Made by a program: the position numbers and the translations under genes. 64,000 bases of DNA from Gracilaria vermiculophylla. Lineage: Eukaryota; Rhodophyta; Florideophyceae; Gracilariales; Gracilariaceae. Each line of letters opens with the position of its first letter. The stretch's first letter is position 1. Shown here in pieces: positions 1-9,070 of the stretch. The stretch lies in contig JAHNZQ020003146.1 of the NCBI GenBank assembly GCA_019155205.2, positions 654,405 to 718,404 on the forward strand, written 5' to 3'. The notes under the pieces are model-generated. The model was given only the letters and a program-made list of their open reading frames with translations, was not told the origin of the DNA and did no database searches.

Positions 1-73
1 ATTTTTACTAGAAAGAAGAAGGTGTACATATCTTTTTGAAACGATTCTACATAGACTATGTGCAAAATCTAGC

Positions 74-343
74 CTACAGTACAGTTTTGGCGCACTTTTG
101 GGGGGTAGTATGTTTTTGAAACGCACTGTATGTTGCTTTTTTGTTGTACCGGGTGTAACATGGGCCGAGAAATTGTTTGAAGTCTGTTTCATCGTTGCTT
201 TCATTATCTTCTTGGCGATGGTAGTAGGCTTGCACGGCTGTGTGGGATGCCGCAAGCAACTGGGAAATATGGTGTTGTTGCGCCGTTATCTGAGCCATAA
301 AGGCGATGGCCGTTTGCACATCATCATCGGAGCTGTCCATCAT
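74..343 (-). CDS. Small hypothetical ORF, possible transposon remnant
   Basis: An open frame of about 89 codons from an ATG at 343, with an acidic start (MMDSSDDD) followed by a Gln/His-rich helix. I do not recognise the protein. An acidic N-terminus of this style occurs at the start of some PIF/Harbinger-type transposase ORFs, but nothing here is diagnostic and no catalytic part is visible. An overlapping plus-strand frame (98-391) is equally open, so neither may be real. The rest of 1-765 shows nothing I can identify apart from the upstream region of the GH18 gene. Confidence 0.2.
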   Translation of the reverse strand: MMDSSDDDVQTAIAFMAQITAQQHHISQLLAASHTAVQAYYHRQEDNESNDETDFKQFLGPCYTRYNKKATYSAFQKHTTPQKCAKTVL

Positions 344-765
344 GGCTCCGCGGGACAAAGCGGCTCGTTGGAGATTAGTCTCCCGTGTTAGGCCGCGTAA
401 AAACTGAGCACTTTGAAATTAACAAAACGCTCTGAAAACGCGGGCTTAGAAATAACGGTGTTATCTGTTAATTGAAAAGGCCTATTACTGGAGTCACCCG
501 GTGTAGAAATGGCCGGAGAAAAGTTTCATGCAACGATAAATCAATTGCAACGTGTGCCAAGAAATGTAAACTTATGATTTTGGTTTGCATCGCGAAGCAT
601 GGATACCGAACATCACCCCAATCGTGCCTTCAAATGACGGCAGAATGCAGCGATCCTAAAAGACGTGCAGCTCGGGCGATGGCTCATGACCGAGCCTGCA
701 TTCTGTATCGTGAGCACGGAGGTACGCGTGCAGTGTATGAGAACGTTTGGAGGTCTAGGCCAGGA

Positions 766-1863
766 ATGGAGACATCCAGCGGTCTTGTTTTTGCGCTGTT
801 TACGATCGTCATATGTGTGGGCAGTTTTGGGGTGGCAGAGGTAGTGACGCCCATCATATCGTCCCTGAAGTACAGCGACATCGTGGGAACTCATGCTCTG
901 ACAGAAGCGGCACCGACGCGCAAGTTTCCTCATCTGCAAGTTTTCGGGTTTGTAACTCCTTGGAATGGGGAGGGAAAGGTGGTGTCGCTGTCTGAGTCAC
1001 GAAAAGGGCGGCTGGATGTGGCTGTGCCGGTGTCGTGGCAAATGCATCCCGATGGGTTATCTGGCGGGGGTGATTTTGGGGTGGAGTACTATCGGAATCT
1101 GTCGGAGCATGGCACGCGCGTGTTTCCTCGCATTCTGTTCGAAAAGTGGGACAGAGAGCAGTTTAAATCGCTGTGCCGCGATCCGAGTAGGGCTGTGGAG
1201 GCCATCGTCGACTTGTGCACGTCTTACAAATTTGAAGGGGTAGTGATAGAGGTATTTCAAGCTCTGCTTGGCACCGGTATGTTGGTTTACCACAATCGGG
1301 ACGCGCTCAAACTGACGAGAGATATTGGGGACAGGTTGCGGAAAGCGCAGCTCAAGACGGTGCTTGTGATATTGCCGTATGATAAAGAGGTGCGGCAGCA
1401 TGGCATAAGCTGCGCAACGTTACAAGATTTGGGCACGGGATATTCGTACGTGATGGCGATGACGTACGACTACAGCACGCCGGGGTCCGCAGCGGGCCCG
1501 ATTGCTCCTATTGGGTGGGTACGACGAGTTGCCAAGTATCTGTCTCAGGAGTGCGAACTGTGGGGCAAGGTGTTGATAGGCGTGAACTTGTACGGCGTGG
1601 ACTTTTGCAACGGTGGGGAAGACCGGCACGTGATAGGGCGCGAGGTAGTGGAGCTGCTGGAGCAACACAAGCCGGAGATGATGTGGTGGGAGGAGTTTGG
1701 AGAGCATGCGTTTGGCTACCGCGACGCGCACGACCACATGGTCGTGTACCCCACGCGCGAGAGCATCCGACTGCGGATGGAGGTGGCGGACGCGATGGGG
1801 TGCGGGGGGGTGGCGGCGTGGGAGCTGGGGCAGGGCCTGCGTCACTTTTTCGAGGAGATGTGA
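766..1863 (+). CDS. CHID1: Chitinase-domain-containing protein 1-like (GH18 family)
   Basis: Predicted 365-residue secretory GH18-fold protein of the CHID1 / SI-CLP group, which in animals is a lysosomal/secreted saccharide-binding lectin rather than a true chitinase. The reading frame is open from 472, but the ATG at 766 is chosen because it opens directly into a hydrophobic signal-peptide-like stretch (LVFALFTIVICVGSFGVAE). Family landmarks are FGFVTPWN near the N-terminus, FPRILFEKW, MTYDYSTPG, KVLIGVNLYG and the C-terminal AAWELGQG. The strand-4 segment that holds the catalytic DxxDxDxE in active chitinases reads FEGVVIEVF, so the acidic ladder is largely lost, as in animal CHID1. Length fits the family (about 390). 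Chitinolysis is therefore unlikely; glycan binding is the better guess. Confidence 0.88.
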   Translation: METSSGLVFALFTIVICVGSFGVAEVVTPIISSLKYSDIVGTHALTEAAPTRKFPHLQVFGFVTPWNGEGKVVSLSESRKGRLDVAVPVSWQMHPDGLSGGGDFGVEYYRNLSEHGTRVFPRILFEKWDREQFKSLCRDPSRAVEAIVDLCTSYKFEGVVIEVFQALLGTGMLVYHNRDALKLTRDIGDRLRKAQLKTVLVILPYDKEVRQHGISCATLQDLGTGYSYVMAMTYDYSTPGSAAGPIAPIGWVRRVAKYLSQECELWGKVLIGVNLYGVDFCNGGEDRHVIGREVVELLEQHKPEMMWWEEFGEHAFGYRDAHDHMVVYPTRESIRLRMEVADAMGCGGVAAWELGQGLRHFFEEM

Positions 1864-2362
1864 CGGAGGCAGGCGACGGCAGGAAGCGATGCGCAGGCGC
1901 GAGGGTGGCGCGACCAGCCGTGTGACTGCGACGAAATGCAGTGGCGGGTGCGGACGCGGCGGCGCTAGCGGCCGCGTGCGCTTCGCCCAAGGGGCGCGGC
2001 GTGTGCGCGGGCCGACGCGGTTGCTGCCGATGGGGCGTCAACGGCCGCCGCGCGCCGGCGGTATGCTCGGGCTCGGCCGGCAGCGCGCGCCCATGGCGGG
2101 CGCGTTACTGTAATGCGTGGCGCGCACACATTATGCTGCCGCCGCAGCGCATGTTGTGCTTCAGTTGCAGCATCACGCAGATGGTGCCGTGCGGCCGCCC
2201 CTTCGCCGCCACCCCCCACCCCAGCTTTGCCCACGACCCTTCCCCACTCCCCCCCTCCGCTACTCCTCCCTCCCCGTTCCGCCGCGCTCCTCGCCGTCGT
2301 CCACCCCCCCGCTTTCGCCTGCTCCCTCCCTTCCGTTCGCTCTCCACGTCCACGGCGGCGCC
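1864..2362. promoter_or_regulatory. Intergenic region with C-rich tract upstream of PIP5K
   Basis: Region between the CHID1-like stop and the preferred PIP5K start. The first part is GC-rich. From about 2195 the plus strand becomes strongly C-rich (runs of CCCC broken by T or G), and this continues into the 5' part of the PIP5K frame up to about 2640. The same kind of tract lies before several other starts in this window. No clear TATA box was seen. Confidence 0.4.
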
Positions 2363-4099
2363 ATGGGTGCCGCCACTCCGCCGGACCCCCCGCCCTCCGC
2401 GAACTCGCTCCCACTCTCCCTCCACCGTGTCGCCTCTCCACTCACCTCCCCCTCCCTCGCAGACCCCTTCCCCCCCCCGCACTCCGCTCCCGCAGACCTT
2501 CGCCTGCCCGCAGACCTCTTCGCACTGGACCAACCCACGTCGGACCACACTTCCACCTCCAACCCCCTCCCTCCTCACCGCGACAATAGCCTCGACAAGC
2601 CCCCCCACTCCGCCCCACCCGCGCTTCTGCACGCCCGAACCAATCGAAACACCATGCACAACCGACGCCCAAGCGCCGCCGGCGCCCTCACCGCCTCCAG
2701 TCACTTCTCTAAGCCCATCGAGATGCCCCCCGAGGCAGCCAAGGCGCGCCTCGAAGCCGACGCAGTGCCCGCCAACCGCGCAACTCTGGAGCGCGTTCAG
2801 TCCGGAAACATCGATCTGGCCCACAAGCTCAGCGGCAGCACCGGCACTAACACCATCAAGAAGCACGTTGCCAAGTTCCCGCGCATCGGACACGGCCATC
2901 GCAAGAAGGTCAAGGACGGCCAGGTCGTCTTCAAGGGCCATCGCAACTGGGAGATTGTTTTGTCCATCCAGTTTGGCCTCAAGTTCACGTCGGAGTTGCT
3001 TGACGACGCCACCGACAGCGAGCCCACCCCAGACGACTACGAGGAAAGTCTAGCCTTCGACTTCAATCCCAACGACGACCGCTCCTCTGTTGAGCTCAAC
3101 ACCTTTGCCCGTTGGGTGCATCCGGCCCCCTACGTGTATAAACTCATTCGCCAGCGCTTTGGCGTCAAGGAAAGCGACTTTCTTGATTCTACCTGCGCTG
3201 AGTCCAGAGTGCGCGAAGTGCCCACTCCGGGAAAGTCCGGCGCCCTCTTCTACATCACTGATGACGAAAAGTACTTTATGAAAACCATTCAATATGTGGA
3301 AGAGAAGATGTTAGTCTCCATGCTTCCCTCGTACTATCACCACGTCACCAACAATCCTCGCACCTTCCTCACCAAGTACTTGGCCCACTTCAGCGTACAA
3401 ACCCGTAGAGATCGCCACATTCGTATGGTTGTCATGGCCTCCATTTTCAACGACAAAGTTTACATTGACCAAAAGTATGATCTGAAGGGCTCTACCTTCC
3501 ATCGTTGCGCTTCTGAGGAGCAGCGCAAGAGCCAAAACGTAACATTGAAGGATCAAGACCTCAAGAAGCCCATCTTCTTCAGACCAGAGCAACTTGATCT
3601 AATAATGAAACAACTTGACAAAGATTCGGCGTACTTGGAGTCACATCACGTTATGGATTATTCCCTGCTAGTTGGTTTGTCACACATGCTTCCGGAAGAA
3701 AACCCCTACTTTAGATCAGAATTTGGTGCCAGTGAGGAGAATGCGCCTTACCACGTCGGATATCAACTAGACGATCAAGGTCGTAAGTCAGGCGTTCGCA
3801 TTTGCCTTGGAATCATTGACTTCTTGCAACGCTTTCGCCTACGAAAACGTCTTGAATACGGCGCACGTGTTCTACAGAGCTGTTCCTGCTCAGCTGCCTC
3901 CGTCGCTCCACCACACTTATATAAGGACAGATTCATGTCCTTCCTGCGTGAAAAATTTTTGCCAGACCCCAATCTGGATGTATCAACACTTGAGTCAACC
4001 GTCGTCTTCTCACCCCTTTCTGCGCACGACAACGAGGACTCGTCGGGAAGCCAAGCGGGCAGCGGAAGTGATAGGGGAAAGAGCGACAGCAAATCTTAG
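2363..4099 (+). CDS. PIP5K: Phosphatidylinositol-4-phosphate 5-kinase (PIPK family)
   Basis: Predicted 578-residue lipid kinase making PI(4,5)P2 from PI4P at membranes. Counting from the ATG at 2363, the PIPK catalytic domain spans about residues 190-545: ATP-site lysine in FMKT (about 307), EEKMLVSMLP, KYDLKGS (371-377, glycine-rich/catalytic region), MDYSLL (431-436) and the IIDFL box (484-488) followed by a basic stretch, as in type I enzymes. No MORN repeats precede it, unlike plant PIP5Ks. The first 180 residues are Pro/Ser/His-rich and of low complexity. The start is uncertain: the frame is open from 2117, the ATG at 2363 has a strong context (gcgccATGg), and a second ATG at 2654 would remove most of the proline-rich part. 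The Ser-rich acidic tail ends 300 bp from the convergent beta-galactosidase. Confidence 0.9.
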   Translation: MGAATPPDPPPSANSLPLSLHRVASPLTSPSLADPFPPPHSAPADLRLPADLFALDQPTSDHTSTSNPLPPHRDNSLDKPPHSAPPALLHARTNRNTMHNRRPSAAGALTASSHFSKPIEMPPEAAKARLEADAVPANRATLERVQSGNIDLAHKLSGSTGTNTIKKHVAKFPRIGHGHRKKVKDGQVVFKGHRNWEIVLSIQFGLKFTSELLDDATDSEPTPDDYEESLAFDFNPNDDRSSVELNTFARWVHPAPYVYKLIRQRFGVKESDFLDSTCAESRVREVPTPGKSGALFYITDDEKYFMKTIQYVEEKMLVSMLPSYYHHVTNNPRTFLTKYLAHFSVQTRRDRHIRMVVMASIFNDKVYIDQKYDLKGSTFHRCASEEQRKSQNVTLKDQDLKKPIFFRPEQLDLIMKQLDKDSAYLESHHVMDYSLLVGLSHMLPEENPYFRSEFGASEENAPYHVGYQLDDQGRKSGVRICLGIIDFLQRFRLRKRLEYGARVLQSCSCSAASVAPPHLYKDRFMSFLREKFLPDPNLDVSTLESTVVFSPLSAHDNEDSSGSQAGSGSDRGKSDSKS

Positions 4100-4398
4100 C
4101 CCATTTTGTTATATACTCTTACTGATTACTGAAGGGAACAAATTGTGCTGCCATGTCCCATCTTGGCATACGTTGCTTCCTTTCAGCAAAAATCGTGGTG
4201 TCTTCACTCATCAGCCTATTGTATTTCTTGGTTAACGAGGCAAACGCAGGCAACATATCTTCAGATCTTGTATTTTTTTTGTTCATGGCTACGTACGCTT
4301 TGTTCTCAGAAAGGTTGCGGTGTGTTTTACCGTTGGGCGCTAGGCTTCTAAAAAAGTGTAACTCATTCGTCAAGTTAAAAGTTTCTCGTAGTTGCTAG

Positions 4399-7300
4399 TT
4401 ATTTGATCTCGCTCAAGCTGAAAGTGGTCATCTTCAGCGCATACACCTCACCATTGGTTTCATCCAGATTCCCAGAGTCCATATCTACTATCCACGGTAA
4501 AATGCTAATGGATACGTTGGTATCGGTTGATCCATAAATTGCGAACACTATGCTATTCCCCTCTGATTCAGTAATCAACCCTTCCGGTATATAAAACTGG
4601 TTCTGGGGCCCCAACTGCTCTACATACCGGCCCATGAACAGTGTGTTGACCCACAACATGATGCGAACCTTGGCCCCTGAAAGAATCCTAATGCGAAGAG
4701 GGAAACGGACGGTTCCTCCCACTACTGCAGAGGGCGGTACGCTGAATGTACCCCGATAGTACACTAGGCCAGCGTCGGCTTCCACACCAACCCGTGGGGC
4801 AGGAACAAAACCGTCTGCGTAGGTAATTGTGTTGACCTCGTTTTCCAAAGGCAGACCCGCGCTTCCGTAGGCGTCATCGGTACGAGTAATATCGACCCCG
4901 GCTATATCCCATGATACATGACTAGCCTTCGTTCCATGCGAAAGACGAGCGGAAAGAAGTCCACGCTTGTTTCGAACGTCGTTGAGAAGAAAGGGAGACC
5001 TACTCTGGCCCATACTCAGGACGAGAATGATCACCTCGTGATAACCCGATTCATTAGGGCCAATGCGCAAGCCTTCACTCAGGTCGTGGCGTTTCTTGCC
5101 TGCCTGATGAAGATCGACACCATGCATTGCTCCAGCCGACATGAAATTGTGCGAGAAGCATACTTGATCGCCGACAGCCTTGCCATTGCACCACACGACA
5201 GCCGAGTGACGAATGTTTAGAACCAGCGCACCTTTGAGCGACGAAGACCGAAAACGTAAGCGGTATGCAATGTGTCCAGAAGTCATACAGTGGTCGAGAG
5301 GGTCGCGATTATTATACGATATCCTTTTCCACTCAACATCTTCATCCCAATTGATTGGACGTTTCGCCAAATCTTCGATTTCAATATGAAAACCCTTCGA
5401 AAGAGGCTGCTGACCGCTCCATCCTTGAGAAAGCGCAGACGACACAGAGTGCTCCTGAGGTTGATAGAATGAGAGTCCAGGTAGCAATTTCACCACTGTA
5501 GGGGAGGCACGTTCAAAAGCTTCTGGAACAGCGCTTGTCTTATCTTGAAGAACAAAAACAGTGGATTTCTCATCATTTTGGTTCAAGCCGATATCCAGCG
5601 AGCCATCGGTAGTGAAGGCTAAATTACTGGCACCCCATGCAGCTGCAAAAGGAGAAGCAGAGGAAAGGTCCACGAAAGTATCATTGCCACACAGGTTGGC
5701 AGTGAATGTTTTCACATCTGTCTCTGTCAAGCACAGCAACCTCAATATCGGGGAACTAGCCGACGAATCACTAATATCGTGAACAGCAACAACGCACGCT
5801 TCGTTCATGGCGAAGGAGAACGAGAAGCAGACCCCAACTTCTTCGGTACTTACTTTCACGCCTAGAGAGTCACCACCAGAAGCTAATGAGTCCTGTTGAG
5901 CGAGAGGAAGCTCTTCCAGCCCGGCAGATAGGATAGATGTCGCTGCACCTGGATCTTGGTCTGTTACGATTGCTTCTCCGGTCGCCGTATCATCTTCGCC
6001 GTTCTTTGGACCTTTAAGTTTTGCCCAGTTGATCGATAGCGAGTGTCTTTTGGTGCTCGTCTTATCGACAGCATTCAAGACAAGACGACCAACCTCTGCC
6101 GGTCGCAATCTCAAAACCCAAAGCTCCGAGCCTTCGTACGACGATCTACACAAAACTGGAACGGTGCAAGCAAAAACCGACATGGACTTGGAAAGAGGTT
6201 GGCTCAAAGGCACAGCAAAGCTCTCGCACTTCTTCATGCGCACCGGAAGCACGAGATTATCGACGATTAAATTAAAGCGCAGCTTATCCTTCTTGAGATT
6301 CCTCAGAAAAGCAAACGATGGCGGCAAATGGTCATGTGGGTTCTCGTTAAAGGACTGCGGATTATCAGACCCGACATCACGGACCTTGATAAGGGCGTTC
6401 GGCACAGTGGCTTTGACGCGTGCGAGAGCTTTGGTTTTGCGACGCTCTTCCATTGGTAAGGATTGAGACAAACCAACGTCCGAAAAACTTCGAGCGAACA
6501 AAATTGCCTGCCGCATGATGCGCCCTCTGCCACTGAGTAGACCAAACTCACGTATGAAAGCAGAGTAATCGTACGACGAGTAGACCTCGGTGTCACCCAG
6601 TGTTCCATGATTGGTGCCACCGTATGCGGCGTAGTGATTAACAACGGTAAGACCTTGTGCCATTAGCGAAAACTGAAAGGTGGCCGAGAACTGGTCGCCG
6701 AAAAAGTTGTACACATCGTCATAAGTTCTCATCCGACCCCATTGATTAATCCAGCCGACCTGAGCTTCAGCCAACACGGGGGGCCCAAACCTGGCACTGC
6801 CACCAAACTTGTTGAACTTGTGCTCAAGATTGTCGACGGCCGGTTCCATTTGGTTGGCCGTGGCCCAGCCTAGCGCCGGGGGGGCGGCATGTTTGGACTG
6901 GTTGTCGTACAAACACGAGAGGCATTTTTCGTCGGAACCACCAACGCCCGCGCCGCCAATACCGCAGCAATTGACGCAGGCTGAAACGCCAAACAACTCG
7001 AGCATACCGATCTGACAGGACGACAGGTCACCGGAGCGGTCGCCCGGGGGGAAGGTAAAGTACAGGTCAAAGCCGTAAAGGTCGGTGCGGTAGGCTTTGC
7101 TGTTGGTCTTGGCGCCAACCCTCTTCAAGCTGCGGTACTCGCTTCCCGAAGACCACGAGCCGATGGGGGAGTCATCGTTGTGAAAAAAGGGGACAGTGGA
7201 GCCGGCCTCGCGAGCGACGTTGCACAGGAGGCGAATCTCGTTGTCGTAGCCGCCGCCAAGGCCGATGAAGGGCATCTCGCGCAGCTCATTTTCAATCTGC

Positions 7301-7866
7301 ATGGCGATGATGCATCCATTGGGGTTGGTGGTTCGCTCAAAGGGGATGAGCATGGCGACGATGTCGGCCATGTAGGCGGCGCAGTACTCGTGCCACTGCT
7401 GGTCCCACTTCTTGATGAGGCCGAGCGGAGCGCAGGTCATGTGGCGCACTCGGAGATTTCGCTTAGCGACGAGCCAAATGGGAAAGCCGCCCGCCTGCAC
7501 CTCGGCGCAGATGTACGGGCCTGGGGCTATGATGACGAAGAGGTGGAGCTCAGTGCAGAGGTTGAGTAAGTAGGTGAGGTCGCGGTTGGCGCGGAAGTTG
7601 TACACGCCCTGAGCCGGGGAATGATAACCCCAATGGATGTAGAGACGGACGGTGTTGAAGCCCATGGCCTTGATGTCGGCGAGGAGGGAGCGCCATCTGC
7701 GGTGGTCGGGCACTCTGAAGTAGTGAAACTCGGCGGAGATGATGTTGACGGGCTTTCCGTTGAGCAAGACGCAGGAGGCGGTCCAGTCGATGGCGTGGGC
7801 AAAGCGCTGCGAGTCGTAGGCGGTTATCTCAGGCGAGCGCAGCGCAAGGGGAGTGGGGATGGACAT
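4399..7866 (-). CDS. Large GH35 beta-galactosidase
   Basis: Glycoside hydrolase family 35, predicted 1155 residues, hydrolysing terminal beta-galactosyl residues; in red algae a role in galactan or cell-wall turnover is plausible but inferred. The (beta/alpha)8 domain occupies about residues 25-430: EFHYFRVP near the start, APGPYICAE, the acid/base Glu in QIENE (E192) and the probable nucleophile in LAEAQVGW (E367). C-terminal beta-sandwich domains include YRLRFRS and YYRGTFSVPP segments. A Cys-rich insert (CVNCCGIGG...EKCLSC, about 297-318) precedes the nucleophile. It is longer than animal GLB1 (about 680) or typical plant BGALs (about 700-850). The frame stays open another 300 codons upstream, but that part is Arg/Pro-rich promoter sequence; the ATG at 7866 opens into family-like sequence. 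No obvious signal peptide follows this start, which is odd for a GH35. Confidence 0.9.
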   Translation of the reverse strand: MSIPTPLALRSPEITAYDSQRFAHAIDWTASCVLLNGKPVNIISAEFHYFRVPDHRRWRSLLADIKAMGFNTVRLYIHWGYHSPAQGVYNFRANRDLTYLLNLCTELHLFVIIAPGPYICAEVQAGGFPIWLVAKRNLRVRHMTCAPLGLIKKWDQQWHEYCAAYMADIVAMLIPFERTTNPNGCIIAMQIENELREMPFIGLGGGYDNEIRLLCNVAREAGSTVPFFHNDDSPIGSWSSGSEYRSLKRVGAKTNSKAYRTDLYGFDLYFTFPPGDRSGDLSSCQIGMLELFGVSACVNCCGIGGAGVGGSDEKCLSCLYDNQSKHAAPPALGWATANQMEPAVDNLEHKFNKFGGSARFGPPVLAEAQVGWINQWGRMRTYDDVYNFFGDQFSATFQFSLMAQGLTVVNHYAAYGGTNHGTLGDTEVYSSYDYSAFIREFGLLSGRGRIMRQAILFARSFSDVGLSQSLPMEERRKTKALARVKATVPNALIKVRDVGSDNPQSFNENPHDHLPPSFAFLRNLKKDKLRFNLIVDNLVLPVRMKKCESFAVPLSQPLSKSMSVFACTVPVLCRSSYEGSELWVLRLRPAEVGRLVLNAVDKTSTKRHSLSINWAKLKGPKNGEDDTATGEAIVTDQDPGAATSILSAGLEELPLAQQDSLASGGDSLGVKVSTEEVGVCFSFSFAMNEACVVAVHDISDSSASSPILRLLCLTETDVKTFTANLCGNDTFVDLSSASPFAAAWGASNLAFTTDGSLDIGLNQNDEKSTVFVLQDKTSAVPEAFERASPTVVKLLPGLSFYQPQEHSVSSALSQGWSGQQPLSKGFHIEIEDLAKRPINWDEDVEWKRISYNNRDPLDHCMTSGHIAYRLRFRSSSLKGALVLNIRHSAVVWCNGKAVGDQVCFSHNFMSAGAMHGVDLHQAGKKRHDLSEGLRIGPNESGYHEVIILVLSMGQSRSPFLLNDVRNKRGLLSARLSHGTKASHVSWDIAGVDITRTDDAYGSAGLPLENEVNTITYADGFVPAPRVGVEADAGLVYYRGTFSVPPSAVVGGTVRFPLRIRILSGAKVRIMLWVNTLFMGRYVEQLGPQNQFYIPEGLITESEGNSIVFAIYGSTDTNVSISILPWIVDMDSGNLDETNGEVYALKMTTFSLSEIK

Positions 7867-8493
7867 TGCGACGCGGGGAGAGCGACGGCGGTCGCCAGAC
7901 GGGCGACGAGGAGGAGGGAGGGACGGGGAGGGGGAGGAGGAGGTGGTGGGGGAAAAGGCGCGTGCGGGCACTGCAGGCTGGGCTTGATACGGCGCGCGGA
8001 AGGGCGAGGCGCGTTGGGGCGCGCGATGGCGGACGGATGGAAGAGGAGCGCGACGGGGCGCTCCGGGGCGCTCCGGGGATTGCCCGCGCGCGCGCAGACG
8101 CGACGGACGCTGTGCGCTCCGTGCGCCACCGCGCGGCCATACGCGACGCACCCCTGCTGCCGGTGGCTCTTCATTGAGAGGCGGCGCGGAGCGATGCTTA
8201 CAGCGGGCCTCGCGCTTCTCACACGTGGCCACGCGCGACCCGTGGCAACGTGGTAGGGGGCGTGCGCGCACATCTCTGCGCGGGAGCGATGGCGACGTGC
8301 GCTGCGTGGGTGCTGGCGCAGGCGCGAGCGGCGCGCAGCTGCGCGCATCGACGCCATGTCGATGCGCCCGTGCGCTTGCTTTTGGAGCGCCCCACCCTGC
8401 GCGTGCTCTGGGCGCCGCGTCAGAAGAGCGCGCCCCCCGCCGCCCCCCGCCCACCCCCCCCGCCCACCGTCCCCGCCGCCGCTGCCCATTGCC
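7867..8493. promoter_or_regulatory. Divergent promoter region of GH35 and COX6A
   Basis: A 627-bp region between two divergent starts. The side next to GH35 is G-rich on the plus strand (about 7895-7960, C-rich for that gene), and the side next to COX6A is C-rich (about 8430-8480). Each gene thus has a pyrimidine-rich tract in its sense orientation just before the ATG. The middle is very GC-rich and contains a short direct repeat (gcgctccggg twice near 8055-8075). No TATA box is evident. Confidence 0.45.
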
Positions 8494-8965
8494 ATGGCGC
8501 TCCGACTCTCGTCGCGCGCCTTCGCGCGCCGCCTCTCCACGCTCGCCGAGTCCATCGACAAGAACGCCACCAAGGGCCCCAAGCTCCCCGCCGGCAACGA
8601 TCCTTCCGCCAGCCACGGAGCGCATCACGCTGTCGGTACGTCCGTTCGTCTCTGCGAGCGCGCCGGACCCCCACCCCCTCTTCCACGTCCGCCTCTCACG
8701 CGTCTGACCGCCCGCCCTTCCATCTCCCCTCCGCCTCGCAGCCGACACCAACAGGTGGCGCCTCATCTCGATGGTGTTCGCGCTGCCCGTCCTCGGCTAC
8801 GGCATCATCCAGTCCATGAACGAGCACCAGCACGGCGAAGCGCCGCCGGAGTACCCGTACCTCAAGATTGGAAACAAGGTGCCGCGCTTCCCGTGGGGCG
8901 ACGACGACCTCATCGGCACAAGCTACGACCGCCACGCCAAGGCGCACGCCGAACAAGAGCACTAG
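8494..8965 (+). CDS. COX6A: Cytochrome c oxidase subunit 6A (one intron)
   Basis: Join 8494-8635 and 8742-8965, giving 121 residues. Small inner-membrane subunit of respiratory complex IV. Exon 1 encodes an Arg/Ser/Ala-rich mitochondrial presequence (MALRLSSRAFARRLSTL). Exon 2 encodes the transmembrane helix (WRLISMVFALPVLGYGII) and the family signature after it (EYPYLKI...FPWGDDDLIG). The intron 8636-8741 has GTACG at the 5' end and a C/T-rich CTCGCAG at the 3' end. It is phase 1: the split codon G|CC restores Ala and joins the two frames exactly. The start ATG lies in cccattgccATGg behind a C-rich tract. Without splicing the frame runs off exon 1 into nonsense, so the intron call is well supported. 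Confidence 0.93.
8636..8741 (+). other. Spliceosomal intron of COX6A
   Basis: A 106-nt intron starting g|GTACGTCC and ending CGCAG|cc, phase 1, pyrimidine-rich towards the 3' end. Its removal joins presequence and membrane-domain exons in frame. It is one of only two introns I can support in the window. Confidence 0.88.
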
Positions 8966-9070
8966 AACACTGGCAACAAACTGGTTAGTAACGCTTTTTA
9001 CAGCCACGTAAACGTGTGTAGCACTACTTGCTAGAGGGAGCCGAGACGGCGCGTGCCATCAAAATGGTAG

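Noticed and set aside
1941..3053. Long Pro/Ser/Thr-rich plus-strand frame overlapping the PIP5K start
   Set aside because: Composition artefact of the C-rich tract; it is out of frame with the kinase domain and has no domain.
7867..8766. A 300-codon N-terminal extension of the GH35 frame
   Set aside because: The extension is Arg/Pro/Ala-rich, overlaps COX6A on the other strand and does not resemble any GH35 domain. The ATG at 7866 opens directly into family sequence.
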